Source: UBA1081 sp964613045
Lineage (GTDB): Bacteria > Bacillota > Clostridia > Oscillospirales > Acutalibacteraceae
Direction of reading: 5' to 3'
Assembly: GCA_964613045.1 (NCBI GenBank)
Contig: CAZTFS010000037.1
Coordinates: 1-20,417 of the forward strand
Length of the DNA: 20,417 nucleotides
Shown: positions 1 through 7,109 of the stretch, piece by piece
Position numbering within the stretch: position 1 is the first letter of the stretch
Layout: the number at the start of each line of letters is the position of its first letter
The notes under the pieces: model-generated
Told to the model about the DNA's origin: nothing
Seen by the model: only the letters and a program-made list of their open reading frames with translations
Database searches by the model: none
Translations under genes and position numbers: made by a program

Positions 1-49
1 TAAGTAAGAAGTAAGAGTGAATAAGTGTGGGCGGGACACCCGCACCCGA

Positions 50-78
50 TTGTAATTTCGTATCATATGTGCTATAAT
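50..78 (+). promoter_or_regulatory. Promoter for the lipoprotein gene
   Basis: A TTGTAA -35 box (50-55) and a perfect TATAAT -10 box (73-78) are separated by 17 bases, with TGC directly before the -10 (extended -10). Transcription would start near 85, about 30 bases before the ATG at 115. The sequence is clear; activity is inferred. Confidence 0.65.
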
Positions 79-114
79 TAATTTGCAACAATATTATTAA
101 GGATTTGAAACAAT

Positions 115-522
115 ATGAAAAAAATGATATCTGTAATAATGTTGGTTTTGTTGATTCTCAGCTTATGTGCTTGTAGTGGAGGTAAAACCGATGGTGTAAC
201 GGTACCTTTTGTTGAGTCGAAAATATATTCACAGGAAGATATTTCTTTGGCGATTAACACAATTACAAAAGAATTTAAAGCAGGGTGGAGTGGTTGTACT
301 CTTACTGAAATATATTATGCCGGTGATGATTTGGCTGCGGAATATCAGGATTGGGCGGAGCGGTATAATGCTGACGAAGTAATTGTGCTGTTGTCGTCGT
401 TTGATACAGATTCTCCCGCAGGAAACAGCGGTCTTAATTCTGATTTTACTTACAAAAACTGGAATTGGATATTGGTGAGAACTTCAGGTGGCGATTGGAA
501 ACATGTTGATCACGGATATTAA
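115..522 (+). CDS. Small predicted lipoprotein of unknown function
   Basis: This 135-residue protein begins with a short basic stretch (MKK), a hydrophobic segment at residues 4-17 and a lipobox LCAC with Cys20 as the predicted lipidated residue. It should therefore be exported and anchored to the outer face of the membrane. The mature part is mixed polar/aromatic, with an acidic middle (residues about 65-90) and a tail rich in Trp and aromatics (NWNWILVRTSGGDWKHVDHGY region, 115-135). I do not recognise a family. The ATG at 115 is preceded by AAGGA at 99-103. The gene stands alone between its own promoter and a strong terminator at 597. Lipoprotein status is well supported; no function can be given. 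Confidence 0.75.
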   Translation: MKKMISVIMLVLLILSLCACSGGKTDGVTVPFVESKIYSQEDISLAINTITKEFKAGWSGCTLTEIYYAGDDLAAEYQDWAERYNADEVIVLLSSFDTDSPAGNSGLNSDFTYKNWNWILVRTSGGDWKHVDHGY

Positions 523-596
523 TATGTAATTATTAACCATGGTTCTAAAATGTGACGCACTCCCACAAAATTCGTGCTTAGTGACACGAATCAGAA

Positions 597-634
597 AAAG
601 CATCTCGGCTCACAAAGTCGAGATGCTTTCTTTC
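597..634 (+). terminator. Intrinsic terminator after the lipoprotein gene
   Basis: AAAGCATCTCG (597-607) pairs perfectly with CGAGATGCTTT (619-629) around an 11-base loop, and is followed by CTTTC. The A-run on the left side means it could also work on the other strand. Confidence 0.75.
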
Positions 635-833
635 AGAACAATTCAATTTTGCCAAGGAGAAAATCAATTAGATTGCAGTGTGGAATATACCATTGTCATC
701 GTAATAATTATGAGGAATGTATAAAAAAAGTTGTTAAACGTTGAACATACCCCATGTAAAATGTGAAAATATTTATATGTTTTATCAGGAATTTTTTTTC
801 TTTCATTTTTGTCTGACAAAATTATTAATTCTC

Positions 834-862
834 TTGAAAATTGCATTCAAAAGTGCTACACT
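834..862 (+). promoter_or_regulatory. Promoter for trkA-trkH
   Basis: TTGAAA (834-839), a 17-base spacer and TACACT (857-862), with TGC immediately before the -10 (extended -10). The predicted start near 869 leaves a leader of about 34 bases containing AAGGGAGA before the ATG at 903. It also argues against the longer upstream reading frame being translated. Confidence 0.65.
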
Positions 863-902
863 TCTATTTAATACAGATTGTGTATTCATAAGGGAGATTA
901 TC

Positions 903-2261
903 ATGAAAATTATTATCGGCGGATGCGGAAAAATCGGTAAAACAATACTCGAAAGCCTTGCAAATGAAGGTCATGATGTCGTTGCGATGGATTCCGATCC
1001 CTCAGTAATTGAAGAAATTTCAAATATATATGATGTTATGTGTGTGTGCGGTAACTGTGCTGATACAGAAGCACTTGACGAGGCAGGTGTTGCTGCTGCT
1101 GAGCTTTTTGTTGCCGTTTCAGGCTCTGATGAGCTTAATATGCTCAGTTGTTTTGTTGCTAAAAAGATGGGAGCAAAAAATACAATTGCACGTATCAGAA
1201 ATCCCGAATACAACGACAGCAGTCTCGGCTTTCTCAGAAAGCATCTTGATCTGCAAATGTCGATAAATCCCGAGCTTCTCACAGCAAGGGAGCTGTTTAA
1301 TATTCTGAAATTGCCTTCAGCCGTTAAAATCGAGTACTTCTCACGAAGAGGAATCGAAATGATCGAGCTCAGACTCAGGGACGATTCTCCACTTGACGGT
1401 GTGAAGCTTATGGAGCTTAAGAAAAAGTACGGTGTGCATCTGCTCGTCTGTGTTGTCAGAAGAGGGGACAAGGTATATATCCCCGACGGTAGCTTTGTAC
1501 TTAAAAACGGCGATAAGATAGGTATTACCGCATCTCATTCAGAAATTCAAAAGATGCTCAAAGCCCTCGGTATGCTTCAGAAACAAGCAAAAAATGTTAT
1601 GATACTCGGCGGCAGTACAACCTCATTTTATCTTGCAAAAATGCTTATTGCATCGGGTGTTGCTGTTACGATAATTGAAAAGTCGCCTGAAAGGTGCTCA
1701 GAACTGAGTGAACTGTTACCAAAGGCAACTATAATACAGGGTGACGGTGCCCAGCAGGAATTGCTTCTTGAAGAGGGACTTCGCAGTGTTGATGCTTTTG
1801 TCTCTCTTACAGGCATGGATGAAGAAAATATACTTATTTCCATTTATGCCGCAGCAAATGATGTTCCGAAGGTTATTTCAAAGGTTAACCGTGCTGAGCT
1901 TGCAATTATGGCTGAAAATCTCGGTCTTGATTCTATCGTTTCCCCGAAGAGTGTAACTTCTGACATACTTGTCCGTTATGCGAGAGCTCTTGAGAACTCA
2001 ATGGGAAGCAATGTTGAAACTCTTTACAGTGTTATGGACGGCAGAGCAGAGGCACTTGAATTCAATGTTAAACCTGAATCGAGATTGATCGATATACCTA
2101 TAAAAATGCTTAACATAAAGGAAAATATTCTTCTTGCAGGAATAATAAGAGGCGGAAAGACGATTATTCCCGGTGGTGATGATGTTATTCTTGCTGATGA
2201 CAGGGTTATTGTTATCGCCTGTAATCAACGTCTGTATGACCTTTATGATATTATCAGATAA
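903..2261 (+). CDS. trkA: Trk potassium uptake regulatory subunit TrkA (two RCK halves)
   Basis: This 452-residue cytoplasmic protein is the NAD(H)-binding gating subunit of a Trk/Ktr potassium transporter. The first Rossmann fold starts with GGCGKIG (residues 6-12) and ends its second strand at Asp30, as expected for NAD binding. An RCK-C (TrkA-C) domain follows at about 140-215. A second Rossmann half starts near residue 231 (NVMILGG), followed by a second RCK-C domain to the end. The length matches full-length duplicated TrkA. The ATG at 903 was chosen because AAGGGAGA lies 6-13 bases upstream and the glycine motif begins directly after it; the frame stays open further upstream but precedes the promoter. 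The second half has GGSTTSFYLA where a GxGxxG loop is expected. trkH follows after 13 bases in the same operon. Confidence 0.93.
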   Translation: MKIIIGGCGKIGKTILESLANEGHDVVAMDSDPSVIEEISNIYDVMCVCGNCADTEALDEAGVAAAELFVAVSGSDELNMLSCFVAKKMGAKNTIARIRNPEYNDSSLGFLRKHLDLQMSINPELLTARELFNILKLPSAVKIEYFSRRGIEMIELRLRDDSPLDGVKLMELKKKYGVHLLVCVVRRGDKVYIPDGSFVLKNGDKIGITASHSEIQKMLKALGMLQKQAKNVMILGGSTTSFYLAKMLIASGVAVTIIEKSPERCSELSELLPKATIIQGDGAQQELLLEEGLRSVDAFVSLTGMDEENILISIYAAANDVPKVISKVNRAELAIMAENLGLDSIVSPKSVTSDILVRYARALENSMGSNVETLYSVMDGRAEALEFNVKPESRLIDIPIKMLNIKENILLAGIIRGGKTIIPGGDDVILADDRVIVIACNQRLYDLYDIIR

Positions 2262-2274
2262 CTGAGGGTATTTT

Positions 2275-3717
2275 ATGAATCGCAGAATGGTATTTTATAT
2301 ATTAGGACAGATGTTTAAAGCGGCATCGGGACTTATGGTGCTTCCGTTGATCGTTTCTCTTATTTACAGAGAAGACTGCATCTGGTCATTTCTTATTGCT
2401 ATTGCCGTTTCTCTTGTTATCGGTATTCCGCTTTCAATTATATGCAAAACTGAGAATTCCGTTATATATGCAAGGGAAGGCTTTGTTATTGTGGCTCTCG
2501 GTTGGCTTGCTATGTCCGCAGTGGGAGCATTGCCGTTCTTTATAAGCGGTGAGATACCTTCATATGCAGATGCTTTTTTTGAGACAGTCAGCGGCTTTAC
2601 AACGACGGGAGCATCTGTCCTTACAGATGTTGAATCCATGAGCCATGGCTTGCTTTTCTGGCGTAGCTTTACTCACTGGGTCGGCGGTATGGGTGTTCTG
2701 GTGTTTATTATGGCAATAATCCCGAAAATGAGTGACCGTTCCATACATATACTCAGAGCTGAAATGCCGGGACCTATTGTAGGCAAGCTTGTTCCCAAAG
2801 CAAGGGATACTGCGAAGATTTTATATCTTATTTATATCGTAATGACTGTTATAGAAGTTTTAATGCTTCTGTGCGGCGGTATGTCGCTGTTTGATAGTCT
2901 TGTTCATGCTTTCGGCACTGCAGGTACAGGTGGTTTCGGAATAAAAGCGGACAGTGTTGCAGGGTACAGCTCTTACATTCAGTGGGTCATTACTGTTTTT
3001 ATGTTCCTTTTCGGAATTAATTTTAATGTATATTATCTTTTACTTTTAAGAAAACCGAAATCTGTTTTCAAAAGTGAAGAATTATGGGTGTATATAGGTA
3101 TAGCATCGGTCGCAACAGCCGTTATAACGGTAAATATTCTTCCGATGTACGGATCAGTAGCCGAAGCGTTGAAACATTCTGCTTTTCAAGTTACTTCTCT
3201 TTTTACCACTACAGGCTATTCAACTGTTGATTTCGATCTCTGGCCCGGATTTTCCAAGTCGATACTTCTTCTTCTGATGTTTACAGGGGCTTGTGCAGGT
3301 TCAACAGCCGGCGGTTTCAAATTGTCAAGAGTTGTGCTTCTTATCAAAATGATTCGTCGTGAAATCAAGAAGCTTGTTCATCCGAGAGCAGTGGTGTCTG
3401 TAAAATTTGAAGGAAAAAAAGTGGATGATCATGTGCTTTCAGGTGTCGCAACATATCTTGCACTGTATGTTGTGTGCTTTGTTGCAGTTTTTCTTGTGCT
3501 GAGTATAGAACCCTTTGATCTGGAAACGAATCTGAGTGCTGCAGCATCCTGTTTCAATAATATCGGCCCCGGTTTTGGTGCAGTCGGACCGCTTTCGAGT
3601 TATGCAGATTATTCGGCATTTTCTAAAATAGTTCTTTCATTGGCGATGCTGTTTGGCAGACTTGAGATATATCCGCTGTTGTTTACACTCTCTCCGTCAA
3701 CATGGACTAAAAAGTAA
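2275..3717 (+). CDS. trkH: Trk potassium uptake membrane subunit TrkH
   Basis: This 480-residue polytopic membrane protein is the K+-translocating subunit that partners TrkA. The four pore loops of the SKT superfamily can be read in order: TTTGAS (109-114), AGTGGFG (216-222), TTTGYS (311-316) and NNIGPGF (428-434), each with the selectivity glycine. The basic cytoplasmic loop RRxIKKLVHPRA (361-372) before the last pair of helices is typical of TrkH. The ATG at 2275 is preceded by GAGGG. Cotranscription with trkA, 13 bases upstream, is expected. TrkH versus KtrB cannot be settled by eye, but the duplicated TrkA partner favours Trk. No GC-rich terminator is visible after the stop. Confidence 0.94.
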   Translation: MNRRMVFYILGQMFKAASGLMVLPLIVSLIYREDCIWSFLIAIAVSLVIGIPLSIICKTENSVIYAREGFVIVALGWLAMSAVGALPFFISGEIPSYADAFFETVSGFTTTGASVLTDVESMSHGLLFWRSFTHWVGGMGVLVFIMAIIPKMSDRSIHILRAEMPGPIVGKLVPKARDTAKILYLIYIVMTVIEVLMLLCGGMSLFDSLVHAFGTAGTGGFGIKADSVAGYSSYIQWVITVFMFLFGINFNVYYLLLLRKPKSVFKSEELWVYIGIASVATAVITVNILPMYGSVAEALKHSAFQVTSLFTTTGYSTVDFDLWPGFSKSILLLLMFTGACAGSTAGGFKLSRVVLLIKMIRREIKKLVHPRAVVSVKFEGKKVDDHVLSGVATYLALYVVCFVAVFLVLSIEPFDLETNLSAAASCFNNIGPGFGAVGPLSSYADYSAFSKIVLSLAMLFGRLEIYPLLFTLSPSTWTKK

Positions 3718-3856
3718 GGCTTGGTGTTTTTTTGTCATACGCAAAAAAAGAATATTGGTGTAAAGTTAATCTGTTTACAGCTGTTGCTGTGATATGCCGT
3801 ATACTGTTTTTTATATGCAAATTTCCGAAAATAATCAAAGAAAAACCACAGAATTC

Positions 3857-3885
3857 TTGACAATAAGAAATAGCTGTGATATACT
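3857..3885 (+). promoter_or_regulatory. Strong promoter for the SCIFF precursor gene
   Basis: A consensus TTGACA (3857-3862), an exact 17-base spacer and TATACT (3880-3885) with TGA before it (extended -10). It is close to the best possible sigma-A promoter, consistent with abundant expression of a small peptide. Transcription would start near 3892. Confidence 0.8.
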
Positions 3886-3901
3886 GTTTAACGTAAATAA
3901 G

Positions 3902-3918
3902 CCGTACGCATGGTACGG
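3902..3918 (+). other. Hairpin in the leader of the SCIFF mRNA
   Basis: CCGTAC (3902-3907) and GTACGG (3913-3918) form a perfect 6-bp stem with loop GCATG, about ten bases after the predicted transcription start. It may stabilise the 5' end of the short message. A ribosome site TTGGAG (about 3928-3933) follows and stays free. Confidence 0.4.
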
Positions 3919-3941
3919 AAAGAGAATTGGAGATATTAATT

Positions 3942-4091
3942 ATGGAAAGAATCAAAACTCTTGATACACGCAGTCTTTGTGAGAGTGCAAAGAACGGTGG
4001 TTGCGGTGAGTGCCAGACATCTTGTCAGTCAGCATGTAAGACAAGTTGCGGTATTGCTAATCAGCAGTGTGAGAGCAAGAACAACGATTAA
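3942..4091 (+). CDS. scfA: SCIFF ranthipeptide precursor (Cys-rich RiPP)
   Basis: This short gene encodes 49 residues. The start MERIKTLDTRSL resembles the SCIFF leader (MKHIKTL...), and the core from GGCGECQTSC to ANQQC follows the SCIFF pattern (six Cys in about 45 residues). Cysteines lie at 13, 21, 24, 28, 32, 36 and 43, one more than usual; the extra one is Cys13 in the leader. SCIFF peptides are near-universal in Clostridia and are modified by a radical SAM/SPASM enzyme that links a Cys sulfur to a non-alpha carbon of an acceptor residue (ranthipeptides). In the characterised clostridial CteA, from memory, the link is Cys32-Thr37; here residue 37 is Gly. The ATG at 3942 has TTGGAG upstream. 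The maturase gene follows after a terminator. The biological role of SCIFF is not firmly established. Confidence 0.93.
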   Translation: MERIKTLDTRSLCESAKNGGCGECQTSCQSACKTSCGIANQQCESKNND

Positions 4092-4105
4092 TGATCGTTT
4101 AATAC

Positions 4106-4131
4106 AAATGCCGCTTTTGCGGCATTTTTTT
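4106..4131 (+). terminator. Terminator/attenuator between SCIFF precursor and maturase
   Basis: AAATGCCGC (4106-4114), loop TTTT, GCGGCATTT (4119-4127), then a run of T to 4131. It lies 15 bases after the precursor stop and 23 bases before the maturase ATG. I see no separate promoter for the maturase, so partial read-through would give much more precursor than enzyme. Confidence 0.85.
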
Positions 4132-4154
4132 CTGTATAGATTTGGAGATTTGTT

Positions 4155-5528
4155 ATGATACATCAATATAAGTTGAATGGTTATAATATCGTGCTCGATA
4201 CATGCTCTGGCGGTATTCACGCAGTGGATGAAGTCGCTTACGATATTATATCCGTGTACAAAGAAAACAGCAAAGAAGATATTGTCAGAATTATAACTGA
4301 AAAGTATGAAGATGTTACTTCTCGGGATGTTCTTGATTGTTTGGATGATATAGCTTCTCTTGAAAGTGAGGGGAAACTATTTACTCCCGATACTTTTGCT
4401 CCCGATGCACATAAATTTAAGGCAAAAAGCGGAAATATCATAAAGGCACTGTGTCTTCATGTTGCTCATACCTGTAATCTTAACTGTGGTTATTGCTTTG
4501 CAAGTCAGGGCAAATATCACGGAGACAGGGGATTGATGAGCTTTGATGTCGGCAAGAGAGCTCTTGATTTTCTCGTTGAAAATTCAGGTACAAGAACTAA
4601 TCTTGAGGTGGATTTCTTCGGCGGAGAACCGCTTATGAACTGGCAGGTCGTAAAAGATATTGTTATGTATGCACGTTCCGTCGAAAAAGATGTTAAAAAG
4701 AATTTTCGGTTTACACTTACAACGAACGGTATGCTTATAGACGATGATGTTATTGAGTTTGCCAACCGTGAGATGCATAATGTTGTTCTGAGTCTTGACG
4801 GCAGAAAAGAGATCCATGACCGTGTCCGTGTGGATTATAACGGTAACGGCAGCTGGGATAAAATTGTTCCGAAGTTTCAGAAGCTTGTCAGTGCAAGAGG
4901 CGGCAAGGATTATTATATGAGAGGAACTTTTACTCATGCAAATCCCGATTTCACTAAGGATATAAATGTAATGCTCGATCTTGGCTTCGATCAGCTGAGC
5001 ATGGAGCCTGTTGTTTGTGCTCCCGATGACGAAGCCGCTCTTACACAGGATGATCTGCCTGTTGTTCTTGAACAGTACGAGCTGCTGGCAAAAGATATGC
5101 TCAGACGTGACAGAGAAGGAAAGGGCTATACATTTTATCATTATATGATCGATCTTAAGGGCGGTCCGTGTATATATAAGCGTATTTCGGGCTGTGGCTC
5201 GGGAACTGAGTATATGGCTGTCACTCCATGGGGCGACCTTTATCCGTGTCATCAGTTTGTCGGTGAAGAGAAATTCAAGCTGGGTAACGTTTTTGACGGT
5301 GTGACGAATAACGATGTTCGTGAGCAGTTCAGAAGTTGTAATGTTTATGCAAGACAGGAATGTAAGGACTGCTGGGCAAAGCTTTATTGTTCGGGCGGTT
5401 GTGCCGCAAATGCATATCATGCAACAGGTGATATCACAGGAGTGTATAACTACGGCTGTGAGCTTTTTAAGAAGAGAATGGAATGTGCCATTATGATGCA
5501 GGTTGCAAAAGATCTTGATAAATCATGA
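4155..5528 (+). CDS. scfB: SCIFF maturase, radical SAM/SPASM thioether-forming enzyme
   Basis: This 457-residue enzyme is expected to install thioether crosslinks in the adjacent SCIFF precursor. Residues 1 to about 90 (IHQYKLNGYNIVLD...) correspond to the N-terminal peptide-recognition region of this family. The radical SAM motif CNLNCGYC gives Cys107, Cys111 and Cys114 for the [4Fe-4S] cluster that cleaves S-adenosylmethionine. DFFGGEPL (153-160) is the SAM-binding GGE motif. The C-terminal SPASM domain supplies auxiliary-cluster cysteines: Cys347, Cys365, Cys403, Cys406, Cys412, Cys416 and Cys435, with the CSGGCAANA signature. All expected cluster cysteines are visible and the length is normal for the family. 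The ATG at 4155 has TTGGAG upstream. The stop overlaps the start of the next gene (ATGA), implying translational coupling. Confidence 0.95.
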   Translation: MIHQYKLNGYNIVLDTCSGGIHAVDEVAYDIISVYKENSKEDIVRIITEKYEDVTSRDVLDCLDDIASLESEGKLFTPDTFAPDAHKFKAKSGNIIKALCLHVAHTCNLNCGYCFASQGKYHGDRGLMSFDVGKRALDFLVENSGTRTNLEVDFFGGEPLMNWQVVKDIVMYARSVEKDVKKNFRFTLTTNGMLIDDDVIEFANREMHNVVLSLDGRKEIHDRVRVDYNGNGSWDKIVPKFQKLVSARGGKDYYMRGTFTHANPDFTKDINVMLDLGFDQLSMEPVVCAPDDEAALTQDDLPVVLEQYELLAKDMLRRDREGKGYTFYHYMIDLKGGPCIYKRISGCGSGTEYMAVTPWGDLYPCHQFVGEEKFKLGNVFDGVTNNDVREQFRSCNVYARQECKDCWAKLYCSGGCAANAYHATGDITGVYNYGCELFKKRMECAIMMQVAKDLDKS

Positions 5529-6847
5529 ATACGCCGATATATGATTTCGTGAAAAAATACAGCAGCACAGACAGCGTAAGACTTCACATGCCCGGTCATA
5601 AAGGAAAGTCTTTTTTAGGTGTCGAAGCTCTTGATATAACTGAAATAAACGGTGCAGATGTATTGTTTGATGCTCTGGGTATAATCGGTGAAAGTGAAAA
5701 AAATGCGGCTTCACTGTTCAATACAGCAAGAACGCTTTATTCAACCGAAGGTTCCACTTTATGTATTAAAACAATGCTTTCACTGGTCAGAAAAAGCAGT
5801 AAAAAGAACCGTATCCTTGCGTCACGTAACAGTCATAAGGCACTTATCTACGGCTGTGCGATGCTTGATATTGATGTTGACTGGCTGTGGAATGAGAGTG
5901 ATACTTTTTCCCTTTGCCGTTGTATAATAAGTGCTGAGAATCTTGATAAACGGTTAAGCGAATACAATGAGCTGCCTTGTGCAGTGTATGTAACAAGTCC
6001 CGATTATCTCGGCGGAGAATCGGATATAAAAGAGCTTGCTGAAATTGCTCATAAGTACGGTGTGCCGCTGATCGTTGACAATGCTCACGGTTCGTACCTG
6101 CATTTTCTGGAGGAAAAACGTCATCCGATTGATCTCGGAGCAGATATGTGTTGCGATTCAGCACATAAAACTCTTCCTGTTCTGACAGGCGGTGCATATT
6201 TACATATAAGTAAAAATGCAGATGAGGATTATTGTTTAAAAGCAAAAAAAATGATGGAGCTGTTTGCGTCAACAAGCCCGTCCTATCTTATTCTTCAGTC
6301 CCTTGATCTGTGTAATGCTTATCTCTCGGACGGATATGATAAAAAATTGCTCCGCAGTATTGAAAATATTGATTCTGTCAAGGAATATCTTTCGTTGCAG
6401 GGATGGACGATCGAAAAAAGCGATCCGCTTAAGCTGACCGTAATGTCTGTCGGGACAGATCTGTCTGCAGAATTGAGACAGCATAATATTGAGTGTGAAT
6501 ATGAAGACCCCGATTATACAGTGATGATGTTTACACCTGAAAACAGTGATGACGATTTTGATAATGTCAGATCGGCAATGGGGAAGTGTGAGAAAAAATT
6601 GATAAAGCCTGATTTCTCCATGCCGATGCCTGTCAAAGTCATGTCCGTTCGGGAGGCTATCTTAAGCGATTGGACAGAAGTCTCCACTGCTGAAGCTGTC
6701 GGAAAAATATGTGCTTCTCCCGTTGCGGGTTGTCCACCTGCTGTTCCCGTTGCCGTGTGCGGTGAAATCATAAGTAAGCAGGCGGCGTCGATTCTCGAAT
6801 ATTATGGTATAAATAAATGTTTGGTAACAAGAAAACTGACTCGGTGA
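5525..6847 (+). CDS. PLP-dependent enzyme of the Orn/Lys/Arg decarboxylase family, coupled to the SCIFF maturase
   Basis: This 440-residue protein has the fold-type I PLP decarboxylase signatures of the YaaO/SpeA-type group: HMPGHKG (21-27), an Asp in VDNAHGSYLHF (D185, with H188) and the Schiff-base lysine in SAHKTLP (K215). The C-terminal PVAGCPPAVPVAVCGE (around residues 400-416) corresponds to the YPPGIPxxxPGE motif of the family, with CGE in place of PGE. Known members decarboxylate lysine, arginine or ornithine to polyamines; the substrate cannot be read from the sequence. The ATG overlaps the maturase stop by four bases, so the two are cotranslated. It could be a conserved accessory of the SCIFF locus or a chance operon partner. 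No U-tailed terminator follows directly; a palindrome CGGTGAC...GTCACCG (6842-6871) spans the stop. Confidence 0.85.
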   Translation: MNTPIYDFVKKYSSTDSVRLHMPGHKGKSFLGVEALDITEINGADVLFDALGIIGESEKNAASLFNTARTLYSTEGSTLCIKTMLSLVRKSSKKNRILASRNSHKALIYGCAMLDIDVDWLWNESDTFSLCRCIISAENLDKRLSEYNELPCAVYVTSPDYLGGESDIKELAEIAHKYGVPLIVDNAHGSYLHFLEEKRHPIDLGADMCCDSAHKTLPVLTGGAYLHISKNADEDYCLKAKKMMELFASTSPSYLILQSLDLCNAYLSDGYDKKLLRSIENIDSVKEYLSLQGWTIEKSDPLKLTVMSVGTDLSAELRQHNIECEYEDPDYTVMMFTPENSDDDFDNVRSAMGKCEKKLIKPDFSMPMPVKVMSVREAILSDWTEVSTAEAVGKICASPVAGCPPAVPVAVCGEIISKQAASILEYYGINKCLVTRKLTR

Positions 6848-6861
6848 CCGTTTTTGATTCG

Positions 6862-7043
6862 TCCGTCACCGTGCCCGCAAAAATGTGCCCTGAAAAACGT
6901 TAGCTTTGTCGGGAGAGAAGAAGCAACGCAGTGAAAGAGCTTTTCGTGCTTGCACGAAAACGATTGATACGAAGTTTGCGATGACAACGGCGTGAAATAC
7001 AATTATTTTTTTTACAGAAATGCAGTTTCCTGCAAAGAAAAAT
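6862..7043 (-). repeat. Dispersed noncoding repeat, copy A
   Basis: Read on the minus strand, this stretch matches 12261-12446 read on the plus strand. Thirty-six bases are identical (6945-6980 versus 12327-12362), and an 84-base core has about seven differences, counted by eye. The rest aligns with small gaps and T-rich tracts of variable length. It contains a hairpin (TTTTCGTGC/GCACGAAAA, 6941-6960, perfect in this copy). No open frame is shared by the two copies, so it looks noncoding. In its own orientation it begins exactly where the terminator of the minus-strand peptidase gene ends. Confidence 0.85.
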
Positions 7044-7070
7044 AACGGTCGGAAAAGATCCGACCGTTTT
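7044..7070. terminator. Bidirectional terminator between convergent genes
   Basis: AACGGTCGG (7044-7052) and CCGACCGTT (7060-7068) form a 9-bp perfect stem, followed by TTTT on the plus strand. On the minus strand it is followed by TATTTTTCTTT. It can end both the peptidase transcript and anything reading out of the SCIFF operon. Confidence 0.85.
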
Positions 7071-7109
7071 CGCTGTTATTATGTGATAAAAAATAAATTG
7101 CAGCGGGGA

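Larger units (their letters stand above)
523..902. other. 380-base intergenic region upstream of trkA
   Basis: No convincing gene is seen here. It holds a terminator hairpin (597-634), a smaller perfect inverted repeat TTCGTG...CACGAA (571-590) just before it, AT-rich sequence with no visible structure from 635 to 830, and the trkA promoter (834-862). I saw no ydaO-type (c-di-AMP) or other recognisable riboswitch before trkA. Confidence 0.6.

Noticed and set aside
25..45. Short GC-rich hairpin GCGGG-ACA-CCCGC at the left edge
   Set aside because: The stem is only five base pairs with no T-tract, and the upstream gene is outside the window, so it cannot be called a terminator.
673..744. Possible Cys/His-rich micropeptide (TTG start, LQCGIYHCHRNNYEEC...)
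   Set aside because: It is only 23 codons, the ribosome site AAGGAGA is about 12 bases away, there is no promoter, and the start is TTG. It may be a chance frame or a gene remnant, but there is too little to call it.
741..902. N-terminal extension of TrkA by 54 residues
   Set aside because: The frame is open, but it precedes the predicted transcription start (about 869), lacks a ribosome site, and the Rossmann motif starts directly after the ATG at 903.
3721..3757. Inverted T-run/A-run (TTTTTTTG...CAAAAAAA) after trkH
   Set aside because: It could fold weakly, but with no GC stem it is not convincing as a terminator.
4584..5420. Long minus-strand open frame (278 codons) inside the SCIFF maturase gene
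   Set aside because: It is a shadow of a confidently identified plus-strand gene, with no family resemblance and no ribosome site.
6842..6871. Palindrome CGGTGAC...GTCACCG over the stop of the PLP enzyme gene
   Set aside because: It has a 7-bp stem with a 16-base loop and no T-tract, so termination is doubtful; it probably arises where the gene end meets repeat copy A.
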